Shown piece by piece: positions 1-7,590 of a stretch of DNA of 64,000 bases. Source of the DNA: Pseudonocardia sp. DSM 110487. Lineage in GTDB: Bacteria > Actinomycetota > Actinomycetes > Mycobacteriales > Pseudonocardiaceae. The translations under genes and the position numbers were made by a program. The notes below the pieces were generated by a model. That model was not told where the DNA came from, made no database searches, and was given only the letters and a program-made list of their open reading frames with translations. The stretch is taken from positions 1,240,001-1,304,000 of the forward strand of contig NZ_CP080521.1 in the NCBI RefSeq assembly GCF_019468565.1, in the 5' to 3' direction. Position 1 is the stretch's first letter; each line of letters opens with the position of its first letter.

Positions 1-2
1 GC

Positions 3-53
3 GCTGGTCCGGGCTCCGTGGGTGGCCACTGCGTGCACGGGTCGGTGCGGTGA
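3..53 (+). CDS. C-terminal tail of an upstream gene (partial)
   Basis: The frame that ends with TGA at 51-53 is open back to the left edge and would end in ...GGHCVHGSVR. Its stop overlaps the GTG start of the next gene as GTGA, the usual sign of translational coupling. Too little is present to name a product. Sulfate-reduction or siroheme genes often precede this kind of chelatase, but the tail does not show the ECGLH ending of CysH. The call rests only on the overlap geometry. Confidence 0.3.
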   Translation, partial: AGPGSVGGHCVHGSVR

Positions 54-730
54 ACCTGCTGCTGATCGCGCACGGCACGCGGGACCCGGCGGGAGCTGTG
101 GTCACCGAGCGGGTGGCCGAGCGTGCCCGCCTGCGCTTCGGCGTGCCGGTGCACGCCTGCTACGCCGACGTCCGCGGGCCCACCCCGGCCGACGTGCTCG
201 GCGAGATCGACGGCCCGACCGTCGCAGTGCCCGCGTTCCTCGCGGCCGGCTACCACGTCCGTGCGGACGTGCCCGAGCAGCTGCGGGCCACCGGCCGTTC
301 CGACGTCGTGCTCGCGGAGGCGTTCGGCCCCGACCCCGTGCTCGTCGCGGCCGCGGCAGATCGCCTCACCGAGGCAGGCGCCCGGCCCGACGACGCGGTG
401 GTGCTCGCGGTCGCCGCGTCGAGCGACCCGCATGCGCAGGCCGACGGGGCCCGCGCAGCTCGGCGGCTCGGACGGCTGCTCGGCAGGCCCGTCACGCTGG
501 CGCCCATCGTGCTGGGTGACCAGCCGGGCGTGGCCGAGGTCGTGGCGAGGCTGCGCGCCGACGGCGCGAACCGGGTGGCCGTGGCGTCGTGGCTGCTCGC
601 GCCGGGCCTGTTCCAGCGCAACCTGGATCGCTGCGGCGCCGACGTGGTGGGTGCCCCGCTGTCCGACCACGAGGCGGTCCTGGACGTGCTGGCGTCCCGC
701 TACGGACCGGCCGCCCAACTGGCCGCCTGA
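50..730 (+). CDS. Sirohydrochlorin chelatase, CbiX type
   Basis: This 226-residue protein is a cytoplasmic class II chelatase that would insert Fe2+ or Co2+ into sirohydrochlorin in siroheme or cobalamin synthesis. The N-terminal LLLIAHGTRDPA holds the first metal-binding His (H8). The AFLAAGYHVRADV segment supplies the second (H69). A second half of similar fold follows, with APIVLGDQPG and ASWLLAPGLFQRNL, so it is the long two-lobed form. The GTG start overlaps the stop of a gene entering from the left. Iron against cobalt specificity cannot be read from sequence. The nearest downstream gene is convergent, so it probably ends its operon. Confidence 0.85.
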   Translation: MNLLLIAHGTRDPAGAVVTERVAERARLRFGVPVHACYADVRGPTPADVLGEIDGPTVAVPAFLAAGYHVRADVPEQLRATGRSDVVLAEAFGPDPVLVAAAADRLTEAGARPDDAVVLAVAASSDPHAQADGARAARRLGRLLGRPVTLAPIVLGDQPGVAEVVARLRADGANRVAVASWLLAPGLFQRNLDRCGADVVGAPLSDHEAVLDVLASRYGPAAQLAA

Positions 731-736
731 GGCGCC

Positions 737-1009
737 TCACCGCCGTTTGGGGAGGCGGCCGTCCACCATCAGGATCCCCTCCGCCCGCAGGCGGGCGCTC
801 TGTTCCTCTGCGATGTGCGGGGCGCAGGTGCCGTCGGCGCGCAGGACCCGGTGCCATGGCAGGTCGTCGCCGTCCTCGGAGAGGATCCGGCCCACCAGCC
901 GGGCCGAGCGCAGGCCGACGCGCTCGGCGATCTCGCCGTAGCTCGCGGTCTCACCCGGCGGGATCGCCCGTACCGCCTCCCGCACCCGCTCCACGGTCTC
1001 CTCGTCCAC
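737..1009 (-). CDS. Alkyltransferase-like protein (MGMT family, no acceptor Cys)
   Basis: The 90-residue protein has the DNA-binding fold of O6-alkylguanine-DNA alkyltransferases: PPGETASYGEIAERVGL and GRILSEDGDDLPWHRVLRADG. The acceptor cysteine of the PCHRV motif is replaced by Trp (PWHRV). This is the hallmark of alkyltransferase-like (ATL) proteins, which bind O6-alkylguanine and hand the lesion to nucleotide excision repair instead of removing the alkyl group. The length is typical for stand-alone ATLs. The start is GTG. It is convergent with the chelatase gene, 6 bp away. Confidence 0.85.
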   Translation of the reverse strand: MDEETVERVREAVRAIPPGETASYGEIAERVGLRSARLVGRILSEDGDDLPWHRVLRADGTCAPHIAEEQSARLRAEGILMVDGRLPKRR

Positions 1010-1152
1010 GTGGTCAGCCTGCCATCTCAGCCGCCAATGGCCCGCCTCTCCGCCGGGCCTTCGGTGGCGCCGCGCATCGTGCGGGGCTGCTCCTCACGCC
1101 TCAAGGGCGCCTCCGGCGTCGCTTCGCGATCGCTTCGCGACCCTTGATGCGA

Positions 1153-1167
1153 TGAAGGAGCGGGGCC
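1153..1167 (+). repeat. Left inverted repeat of the IS element
   Basis: TGAAGGAGCGGGGCC is the exact reverse complement of 2725-2739. It overlaps a local hairpin at 1157-1175 (GGAGCGG, loop GGCCT, CCGCTCC). A second stem, CCCCG/CGGGG at 1183-1201, lies between it and the transposase start. Confidence 0.7.
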
Positions 1168-1232
1168 TCCGCTCCTCGTGATCCCCGGTTCATGCTCGGG
1201 GTTGCTCACACCATCGATTCGAGGAGGCCCCT

Positions 1233-2291
1233 GTGAGCGCATCGTACGAGGGCACGCAGGTCGTGGGAATCGACCTGCACCGGCGCCGGTCGGTGTTGGT
1301 GCGGATGACCGAGACCGGGGAGCGGTTGGAGACGGTGCGGATCTCCAACGACCCGCAGTATCTGCGGCAGGTGATGGCCCGGGCTGGGGAGGCCCCGGAG
1401 GTGGTGTTGGAGGCGGCGTATGGCTGGTATTGGGCCGCGGACACGCTGGCCGAGCTGGGCGCGCATGTGCATTTGGCGCACCCGCTGGGGGTGAAGATGT
1501 TCTCCTACCGGCGGGTGAAGAACGACGAGCTCGACGCCGGCGATTTGGCGGATCTGCTGCGGATGGGTCGGCTGCCCGAGGCGTGGATCGCCCCGCCGGC
1601 CACCCGGGAGTTGCGCGGCTGGGTGCGGCTTCGGGCCAAGCTGGTCGGGCTGCGCTCCAGCCTGAAATGTCAGGTGCATGCGGTGCTGGCCGGGGCCGGG
1701 GTGCAGGTGGGGATGAGTGATCTGTTCAGCCCGGGCGGGCAGCACCTGCTGACCGGCACTGGGTTGTCGGCCGAATCACGGGTTCGGATCGACTCCGCGC
1801 TGCGGCTGATCGAGCACTTGGACGTGGAGATCGAGGCGTTCACCAAGCTGATCGGCGGTCGGTTGCGCAAGCATCCCGGCTATCGGGCGATCCAACAGAT
1901 CCCCGGGGTCGGGCCCATCCTGGCCGCGGTGTTCGTGGCCGAGATCGGCGACATCACCCGGTTCCCCGGGCCGGCCCAGTTGGCCAGTTGGGCCGGGCTG
2001 ACCCCGAAACACCACGAGTCCGACACCACGGTGCACCGCGGCCGGATCACCAAGCAGGGTTCGCGGCTGGTGCGCTGGGCCGCGGTAGAGGCGGTGCAAC
2101 GGGTCGGCCCGCACACCCGTCCCGGCGTGGTTCGGGACCGGGTCGCCGCCCGCCGGGGCCGCAACATCGGTGTGGTTGCCGGCGCTCGCGAGCTGGTCGA
2201 GCTGGTCTTCTACGGCCTGCGTGATGGGCGCATCCGTCGGCTCACCCCGGCCGCCCCGGCCACCCCGGCCACCCCGGCCACCCCGGCGTGA
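1233..2291 (+). CDS. IS110-family DEDD transposase/recombinase
   Basis: The 352-residue protein has an N-terminal RuvC-like DEDD domain: D14 in GIDLH, E60 in VVLEAAYG, and D101/D104 in DELDAGDLADLL. A C-terminal Transposase_20 domain follows, with an HhH-like IPGVGPILAAVF and the SWAGLTP block that carries the catalytic Ser of this family. The last 15 residues are a low-complexity PAAPATPATP tail. The GTG start has AGGAGG at 1222-1227. Recombinases of this family are directed by a non-coding bridge RNA. The gene looks intact, so the element may be active. Confidence 0.92.
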   Translation: MSASYEGTQVVGIDLHRRRSVLVRMTETGERLETVRISNDPQYLRQVMARAGEAPEVVLEAAYGWYWAADTLAELGAHVHLAHPLGVKMFSYRRVKNDELDAGDLADLLRMGRLPEAWIAPPATRELRGWVRLRAKLVGLRSSLKCQVHAVLAGAGVQVGMSDLFSPGGQHLLTGTGLSAESRVRIDSALRLIEHLDVEIEAFTKLIGGRLRKHPGYRAIQQIPGVGPILAAVFVAEIGDITRFPGPAQLASWAGLTPKHHESDTTVHRGRITKQGSRLVRWAAVEAVQRVGPHTRPGVVRDRVAARRGRNIGVVAGARELVELVFYGLRDGRIRRLTPAAPATPATPATPA

Positions 2292-2583
2292 GTCGACCAT
2301 CGATCGTGGTGGGCGCGGGTCGTGCAGGTCATGACCCCCATCCCAGGCGAGAGTCACGGTCCTGGGGATCACGGCGTGGTCGCCCCTTTGATTGACCTCG
2401 CCCACCGCGAACCGTCGTAGCACTCCATGCCTGATGGCGAAGGGATGACCGACAGCCCCCCACGTGGGCCTGTCCACCGCCGGGGCACCGGCACTGGAGC
2501 ATGCACCCGACCCCTGATTCACTCGAACCCCTGGAGCCGCGAGATCACCCCGTTCTCCGCCCGTGAACAGCGTGCGCCGGCCG

Positions 2584-2650
2584 GCGTCGAGGTCAAGGAC
2601 CTGCGGCCGCTGCGCGGTCGGCCCTGCGGGCCGATCCTTGACCCCGACGC
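2584..2650 (+). ncRNA. Candidate bridge-RNA core in the IS right end
   Basis: Within the non-coding right end, 2584-2599 pairs with 2635-2650 over 16 positions with one A-C mismatch; the core is GGTCAAGGA/TCCTTGACC. The 35-nt interior holds a second perfect hairpin at 2618-2634 (TCGGCCC, TGC, GGGCCGA) and a GCGGCCGC palindrome. A long stem enclosing loops, lying 3' of the transposase and inside the inverted repeat, is where IS1111-type elements encode their bridge RNA. Transcript limits and guide loops were not determined. Confidence 0.45.
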
Positions 2651-2724
2651 CTCATCCCGGCGCGCCCACACACAGGCGCAGAGACCAAGAAGAAAGATCA
2701 GGAGCCACAAACCGGGGGTTGACC

Positions 2725-2739
2725 GGCCCCGCTCCTTCA
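2725..2739 (+). repeat. Right inverted repeat of the IS element
   Basis: GGCCCCGCTCCTTCA is the perfect reverse complement of 1153-1167. The sequences outside the two copies do not match each other, so the repeat is limited to these 15 bp. Confidence 0.7.
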
Positions 2740-2782
2740 GGGATGACCCGTGAGCCTCTGCGACCCCTCCGGGCAAACCACG

Positions 2783-2806
2783 CGGGCAGGCCCAAGGGCC
2801 TGCCCG
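2783..2806. terminator. Strong palindrome, terminator-like
   Basis: CGGGCAGGCC and GGCCTGCCCG form a 10-bp perfect stem with a CAAG loop. There is no T-run. It lies 44 bp beyond the right inverted repeat of the IS and may be a REP-type palindrome instead of a terminator. Confidence 0.45.
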
Positions 2807-2844
2807 GATTGCGCGCGGCGCCACCGGAGGCGGTCCGACGGGCA

Positions 2845-2998
2845 TGATCAAGGCGTTGGCGCGAAACCGGCCACATACGGCCGGCCACGCACCCAACCGA
2901 TGATCATGGGCGCCAGCCTGCCCGCCGCGAACACGAAGATCACCAGATGGGTGCCCCCACGGCCATATGTGGCCGGCCAGGCACCGATCCGATGATCA
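2845..2998. repeat. Fold-back (MITE/REP-like) repeat
   Basis: CCGGCCACATACGGCCG at 2867-2883 is repeated inverted at 2960-2976 with one mismatch, and weaker complementarity runs about 22 bp further inward. Each arm is itself nearly palindromic. TGATCA occurs at both outer edges (2845-2850 and 2993-2998) and once inside (2901-2906). No protein is encoded. It resembles a small non-autonomous repeat. Confidence 0.5.
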
Positions 2999-3213
2999 CG
3001 CCGACGATGCGGCCGCCGGGCCCTCAAGATCGGCGGTCCGGTGCACCCACAGCTGCCTGACCCGCAGCCAGCGCACCGAACCGGCGATCTTGCGCCGGGC
3101 GAGGCCGACAACGGCGGCGACGGCAGGCCTGATCGCCACGAAAACGCCGGTGCACCCCGACCCGGCCCACGCCACCCATCGACCGGTCGCGTCGGCGGAG
3201 AAGGGGTGCGTGA

Positions 3214-6200
3214 GTGGTGGGTCGTGGCTGTCGTGTCGGGGCGGCGTGGTTGCATCGGCCCGTGCTCCGTTCCGACGCCCGCCCCGACAGCTCCGCGCTG
3301 GCGCCAGGGCTCGTGCGCAGGCAGCGCGCGGCGCCGAGCGAGCCGGAATGGGACGTCGCGGCCCGGCGGGTGCTGGAGCACCGGAGCGGGCCGCTGCGGG
3401 TGGTCGGGGGGCCGGGCACGGGCAAGACCACGGTCCTGCTGGCCGCCGTGGCCGGGCGCATCAGGGCGGGGGACGACCCGGAGCGCACCCTCGTGCTGGT
3501 CGGCAGCAGGCGGGCGGCTGCGGAGCTGCGCGAGCGGATCGTCGACCTGGCTCACGACCCGAACGGCGAGCGCACCACCCGCGAGCCGCTGGTGCGCACC
3601 GTGCACTCCTACGCGTTCGGGGTGCTGCGGCTGCACGCCGCGCGCAACGGCGACCCGCCGCCGCGGCTGCTCGCCAGCGCGGAGCAGGACGCCGTGGTCC
3701 GCGACCTGCTCGGCGGTGAGCTGGCCGGGCCGGAGGGCGGCGGCGTGCCCGACTCGGGCTGGGGCGAGCGGCTGCGTCCCGCGCTCGGGCTGCCCGGGTT
3801 CGCCGCCGAGCTGCGCGAGCTGCTGCTGCGCGCGGCGGAGCGCGGGCTCGGGCCCGGCGAACTGGCCGAGCTGGGTCGACGCCACGACGTGCCGGAGTGG
3901 GTGGCGTCGGGGCGGTTCTTCCGCACGTACGAGCACGTCATCCTGTTGCGCGGTGCCGCGGGCCGGGGGGCGCCGCAGGCCACCGCACCGGCGCTGGACG
4001 CCGCCGAGCTCGTGGCCGCGGCTCTCGACGCGCTCGCCGCCGACCGGGACCTGCTCGCGGCCGAGCGCGAGCGGGTGCGGCACCTCGTCGTCGACGACGC
4101 GCAGGACCTCGACCCGCAGCAGATGGAGCTCGTCGGGGTGCTCGGCGCCACGGCGCAGACCGTTCTGCTCGCGGGCGACCCCGACCAGGCGGTCCTGAAC
4201 TTCAGGGGGGCCGACCCCGAGGGGCTGCGGGCCGTGGAGGCGCCCACGGTCGTGCTGCCCGTCGACCACAGGGGCGCGCCCGCGGTCCGCGAGGCCGTCG
4301 GCCGCCTCGCCGCCCGGCTGCCCGGCACCGGCCCCGGCCGGGAGCGCGTTGCGCCGCCCGGTGAGCCGGAGATCGCCGGCGACGTGCAGGTGAAGGTGTT
4401 CGGCTCCGCGGCGCAGGAGGCCGGTTGGATCGCCGACCAGCTGCGGCGCGCCCACCTCGAGCGGGGCGTGCCGTGGTCGCGGATGGCGGTGCTGGCCCGC
4501 TCCACCCGCCGCACGCTGCCCACGCTCCGGCGGGCCCTGCTGGCCGCGGGCGTGCCCATCGCGGCCCCGCCCGACGAGCTGCCGCTCGCCCGGCAGCCCG
4601 CTGTCGTCCCGCTGCTGCTCGTGCTGCGCTGCGCCACAAGGCCCGACGAGATCGATGCCGACGCCGCGAACGCGCTGCTGACGTCGCCACTGGGATCGGC
4701 CGATCCGATGCGCATGCGGCGGCTGCGCCGCGGGCTGCTGCGGCTGCACGCAGGCACCCGCGCGGCCGGTCAGCCGGAGGACGCCGAGCGGGCGGGCAGC
4801 GACCCGCTGCTGGTCGAGGTGCTGCGGGCGGCAGCGCTCGGCCGTCCCGACCCACTCGTCGCGCTGCCCCCGAACGAGACGGCGCCGCTGCGGCGGGTGA
4901 GCACGCTGCTCGCCATCGCCGGCGACGCCGCCCGCGACGGTGAGAGCGCGGAGGAGGTGCTCTGGCGGGTGTGGCAGGCCAGCGGGCTCGGGCCACGGCT
5001 GCGCGACGGGAGCGGGCGCGGTGGCCCGGTCGGCGCCGCTGCCGACCGGGACCTCGACGCCGTGCTCGCGCTGTTCGACGCGGCTGCCCGCTACGCCGAC
5101 CGGCTGCCCGGCGCTGCCGTCGCGAGCTTCATCGAGTACCTCGCCGACCAGCAGCTGCCCGGCGACTCGCTCGCGCCGCGCGCCCCGCGGGGCGATGCCG
5201 TCTCGCTGCTCACGGCGCACGCGGCGCGGGGGCGCGAGTGGGACGTCGTGGCGGTGCCCGCCGTGCAGGAGGGCAGCTGGCCGGACCTGCGACTGCGCGG
5301 AAGCCTGCTGGGCAACGAGCGGCTCGTCGACCTCGTCGCGGGGGTGTCGGAGCCCACGGTGTCGCGGGTGGCGCCGCTGCTCGCGGAGGAGCGGCGCCTG
5401 TTCTACGTGGCGTGCTCCCGGGCACGGCACACCCTGCTGGTGAGCGCCGTGCAGGGCGAGGACGAGCAACCGTCCCGGTTCCTCGACGAGCTCGACCCCG
5501 TGCCCGCCACCAGCGCCGACCGCCCGGTCCACCGGCCGGGCCGCTCGCTCGTGCTCGCCGAGCTGGTCGGGGAGCTGCGGCGGGCGGTGTGCGGTCCCGC
5601 TGACGACCCGGCGGCCGAGGAGAGCAGACGGCGAGCCGCGGCGCAGCTGGCGCGGCTGGCCGAGGCCGGCGTGCCGGGCGCCCACCCCGACGACTGGTAC
5701 GGGCTCGCTCCCGTCTCCACCGACACGCCGCTGCGGGAGCCGGGCGAGGTCGTGCCGGTCTCGCCGTCGGACGTGGAGAAGATCGTCCGCTGCCCGCTGC
5801 GCTGGGTGCTGGAGCGTCACGGCGGCGTCGAGGTGGGCGCGCTGGCGGCCGTCACCGGCTCGCTGGTGCACGCCCTGGTGCAGGCCAGCGCCGCGGGTGC
5901 CGACCAGTCGGAGCTGGAGGGGGCGCTGCGCTCCGCGTGGTCACGGCTCGACGCAGGCGCGCCGTGGTATGGCCGCCGCGAGCTGGAACGGGTGCGGGGC
6001 ATGCTGGCCGCGTTCGAGGGCTGGGTGCGCAGCAGCCGGGCCGACGGGCTGCGGCTGGTGGCGGTCGAGCAGCCCGTGCAACTGGACCTGGCGGGTGACG
6101 AACCGGGCGACCTGGCGGAGCGCGCAGGCCGCTCCGGCGGCCCCTGGCTCCGTGTGCGTGGGCGCGTCGACCGGCTGGAGGTCGACGCCGAGGGCCGACC

Positions 6201-6573
6201 CGTCGTGATCGACGTCAAGACCGGGAAGACCGCGATCAGCGCCCGTGCGGCGGCCGAGCACCCGCAGCTGGCCGTCTACCAGCTCGCGGCGGCACTCGGA
6301 GCGTTCGGCACGCTCCTGGAACCCGGCGCGAAGCCCGGTGGCGCCCGGCTGGTGTACGTGGCCGACCAGAAGTCGGGCGGCCAGGCGAAGGAGCCGGCAC
6401 AGCCCCCGCTCGACGACGCCGAGCTGGCTGCGTGGGAGAAGGTCGTGCGGCAGTGCGCGGAGGACACCTCCGACGCCCAGTTCATCGCAAGGGTCGGACC
6501 AGACTGCGACCGGTGCCCGGTGCGCACCAGCTGCCCGTTGAGCGCGTCGGGGCGGCCGGTCACGGATGCGTGA
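3214..6573 (+). CDS. adnA: AdnA-like helicase-nuclease subunit
   Basis: The 1119-residue protein has an N-terminal UvrD/Rep-like SF1A motor and a C-terminal RecB-family nuclease. Walker A is GGPGTGKT at 65-72. Walker B reads VVDDAQDL, with Asp where the helicase partner has Glu. Motif VI is FYVACSRARHTLL. The nuclease core is VVIDVKTGK followed by QLAVYQLA. Four cysteines (RCPLRW, then CDRC and a final TSC) match the AddB-type iron-sulfur nuclease staple. AdnA pairs with AdnB in the DNA-end-resecting AdnAB complex. The GTG at 3214 follows GGAGAAGGGG; an in-frame GTG at 3262 is an alternative start. It precedes adnB, as in mycobacteria. Confidence 0.9.
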   Translation: MVGRGCRVGAAWLHRPVLRSDARPDSSALAPGLVRRQRAAPSEPEWDVAARRVLEHRSGPLRVVGGPGTGKTTVLLAAVAGRIRAGDDPERTLVLVGSRRAAAELRERIVDLAHDPNGERTTREPLVRTVHSYAFGVLRLHAARNGDPPPRLLASAEQDAVVRDLLGGELAGPEGGGVPDSGWGERLRPALGLPGFAAELRELLLRAAERGLGPGELAELGRRHDVPEWVASGRFFRTYEHVILLRGAAGRGAPQATAPALDAAELVAAALDALAADRDLLAAERERVRHLVVDDAQDLDPQQMELVGVLGATAQTVLLAGDPDQAVLNFRGADPEGLRAVEAPTVVLPVDHRGAPAVREAVGRLAARLPGTGPGRERVAPPGEPEIAGDVQVKVFGSAAQEAGWIADQLRRAHLERGVPWSRMAVLARSTRRTLPTLRRALLAAGVPIAAPPDELPLARQPAVVPLLLVLRCATRPDEIDADAANALLTSPLGSADPMRMRRLRRGLLRLHAGTRAAGQPEDAERAGSDPLLVEVLRAAALGRPDPLVALPPNETAPLRRVSTLLAIAGDAARDGESAEEVLWRVWQASGLGPRLRDGSGRGGPVGAAADRDLDAVLALFDAAARYADRLPGAAVASFIEYLADQQLPGDSLAPRAPRGDAVSLLTAHAARGREWDVVAVPAVQEGSWPDLRLRGSLLGNERLVDLVAGVSEPTVSRVAPLLAEERRLFYVACSRARHTLLVSAVQGEDEQPSRFLDELDPVPATSADRPVHRPGRSLVLAELVGELRRAVCGPADDPAAEESRRRAAAQLARLAEAGVPGAHPDDWYGLAPVSTDTPLREPGEVVPVSPSDVEKIVRCPLRWVLERHGGVEVGALAAVTGSLVHALVQASAAGADQSELEGALRSAWSRLDAGAPWYGRRELERVRGMLAAFEGWVRSSRADGLRLVAVEQPVQLDLAGDEPGDLAERAGRSGGPWLRVRGRVDRLEVDAEGRPVVIDVKTGKTAISARAAAEHPQLAVYQLAAALGAFGTLLEPGAKPGGARLVYVADQKSGGQAKEPAQPPLDDAELAAWEKVVRQCAEDTSDAQFIARVGPDCDRCPVRTSCPLSASGRPVTDA

Positions 6574-6717
6574 CGCTGTGCGCGGCCGTTCGCCGGATCG
6601 GGTGAGCCCGTCCCCGAGAGGACGTTCTGCCCGACTCTGAGTACGCGGTACCGTGATCCCCGTACACCGGCGCTCCCCAAGCAGCTCCCCACCGGTGTGC
6701 AGGTCGAGGAGGCGGAG

Positions 6718-7560
6718 ATGTCCCGGAGTCCGGGGCGGCTGCGATCGCTGCTGGTCTGCGCCGCGCTGTTGCTGTCCGCGGGCTGCGCGGGGGCGGCCGG
6801 TTCGACGGCCGAGCCGGACCTCTTGCAGGCGTTGCCCGCGCCGTCAGCCCCACCTACTGCGGTGCCCAACCCGCTGTCCGGCGTGAGCAACACCGGCCGC
6901 GACGCCTCGGGTGTCAGCTGGAGGCCGGTCTCGAGCTTCGACTTCGACGGGTCGCTCGACCCCAACGTCTGGAACCGCTACAACAGCGTCGGCGGCTTCG
7001 GCAACGGGTTCCGCAGGCCCTCCGCGATCACCGTCGAGAACGGCATGCTGCGGATCACCGCTCGCGGCAACGTGTCCGGCGGTATGGGGCACGAGGTCGA
7101 CCAGCTGTACGGCCGTTGGGAGTTCCGGGCCCGCACCGAGAAGGGGCGCGGCCGCGGCGCGGCCGTCCTGCTCTGGCCCAAGACCGAGAACAAGGACGAC
7201 GGCGAGCTGGACATGATGGAGGTGCCGAGGGAGGACCGCAACGAGGCCCACTTCGTGATCCACTTCTCGCCCCAGAACAAGCAGGCGGGCAGCAAGGTCA
7301 GCGGCGATTTCAGCCAGTGGCACACGTTCGCCATGGACTGGCTGCCCAACCGGATCACCTGGTACGTCGACGGCGTCAAGCAGTTCGAGACCGTCGACAA
7401 GAACGTGATCCCCAAGGTGCCGATGCACATGACGATCCAGCTCGACATGGGCCCCTTCGAGGAGTGGATCCCGGCCCCGGACGCCACCACGCCCGCCGAG
7501 GTCAGCCTGTGGGTCGACTGGGTGAAGATCTTCGCCGCGCCACGGGAGGCGCGGCGCTGA
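6718..7560 (+). CDS. GH16-like secreted lipoprotein
   Basis: This 280-residue lipoprotein has a lipobox (LLLSAGC) about 20 residues in, after a basic n-region, so it should be anchored outside the membrane. The body is a concanavalin-like GH16 domain: SFDFDGSLDPNVWNRY, YGRWEFRARTEKG, and the active-site signature GELDMMEV with the family pattern ExDxxE. GH16 enzymes cleave beta-1,3/1,4-glucans, galactans or xyloglucan; the substrate here is unknown. ATG 6718 follows GGAGG and is preferred over an in-frame GTG at 6697. It lies between adnA and adnB, which are adjacent in mycobacteria, so it is an insertion into a DNA-repair operon. Confidence 0.85.
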   Translation: MSRSPGRLRSLLVCAALLLSAGCAGAAGSTAEPDLLQALPAPSAPPTAVPNPLSGVSNTGRDASGVSWRPVSSFDFDGSLDPNVWNRYNSVGGFGNGFRRPSAITVENGMLRITARGNVSGGMGHEVDQLYGRWEFRARTEKGRGRGAAVLLWPKTENKDDGELDMMEVPREDRNEAHFVIHFSPQNKQAGSKVSGDFSQWHTFAMDWLPNRITWYVDGVKQFETVDKNVIPKVPMHMTIQLDMGPFEEWIPAPDATTPAEVSLWVDWVKIFAAPREARR

Positions 7561-7590
7561 TCCGCACGCGGATCGGGTAGGAACGTCGAC

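Larger units (their letters stand above)
1153..2739 (+). mobile_element. IS110-superfamily element (IS1111-like layout)
   Basis: The element is bounded by a perfect 15-bp inverted repeat, TGAAGGAGCGGGGCC at 1153-1167 and its complement at 2725-2739. Inside are a short left end of about 65 bp, one DEDD transposase gene and a long non-coding right end of about 430 bp. Sub-terminal inverted repeats with a long right end are known for the IS1111 group of this superfamily. In that group the true ends usually lie a few bases outside the repeats. No target duplication is visible, as expected for IS110 elements. The exact ends are inferred. Confidence 0.75.
2740..3213. other. Non-coding stretch between the IS and adnA
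   Basis: I see no convincing gene here. It holds a strong hairpin (2783-2806), a fold-back repeat (2845-2998) and a segment at about 3010-3210. Read on the minus strand, that last segment gives a short hydrophobic open frame without a start (GVFVAIRPAVAAVVGLAR and following residues), which could be a decayed membrane-protein fragment. GGAGAAGGGG at 3197-3206 is a plausible ribosome site for adnA. Confidence 0.5.

Noticed and set aside
22..519. Arg-rich plus-strand frame over the CbiX gene
   Set aside because: Alternative-frame shadow. The frame from 50 carries the chelatase motifs.
2848..5871. Minus-strand open frame of about 1000 codons
   Set aside because: It is the antisense shadow of adnA. 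Its composition is Arg/Pro/Gly-rich without motifs, while the plus strand shows all helicase motifs.
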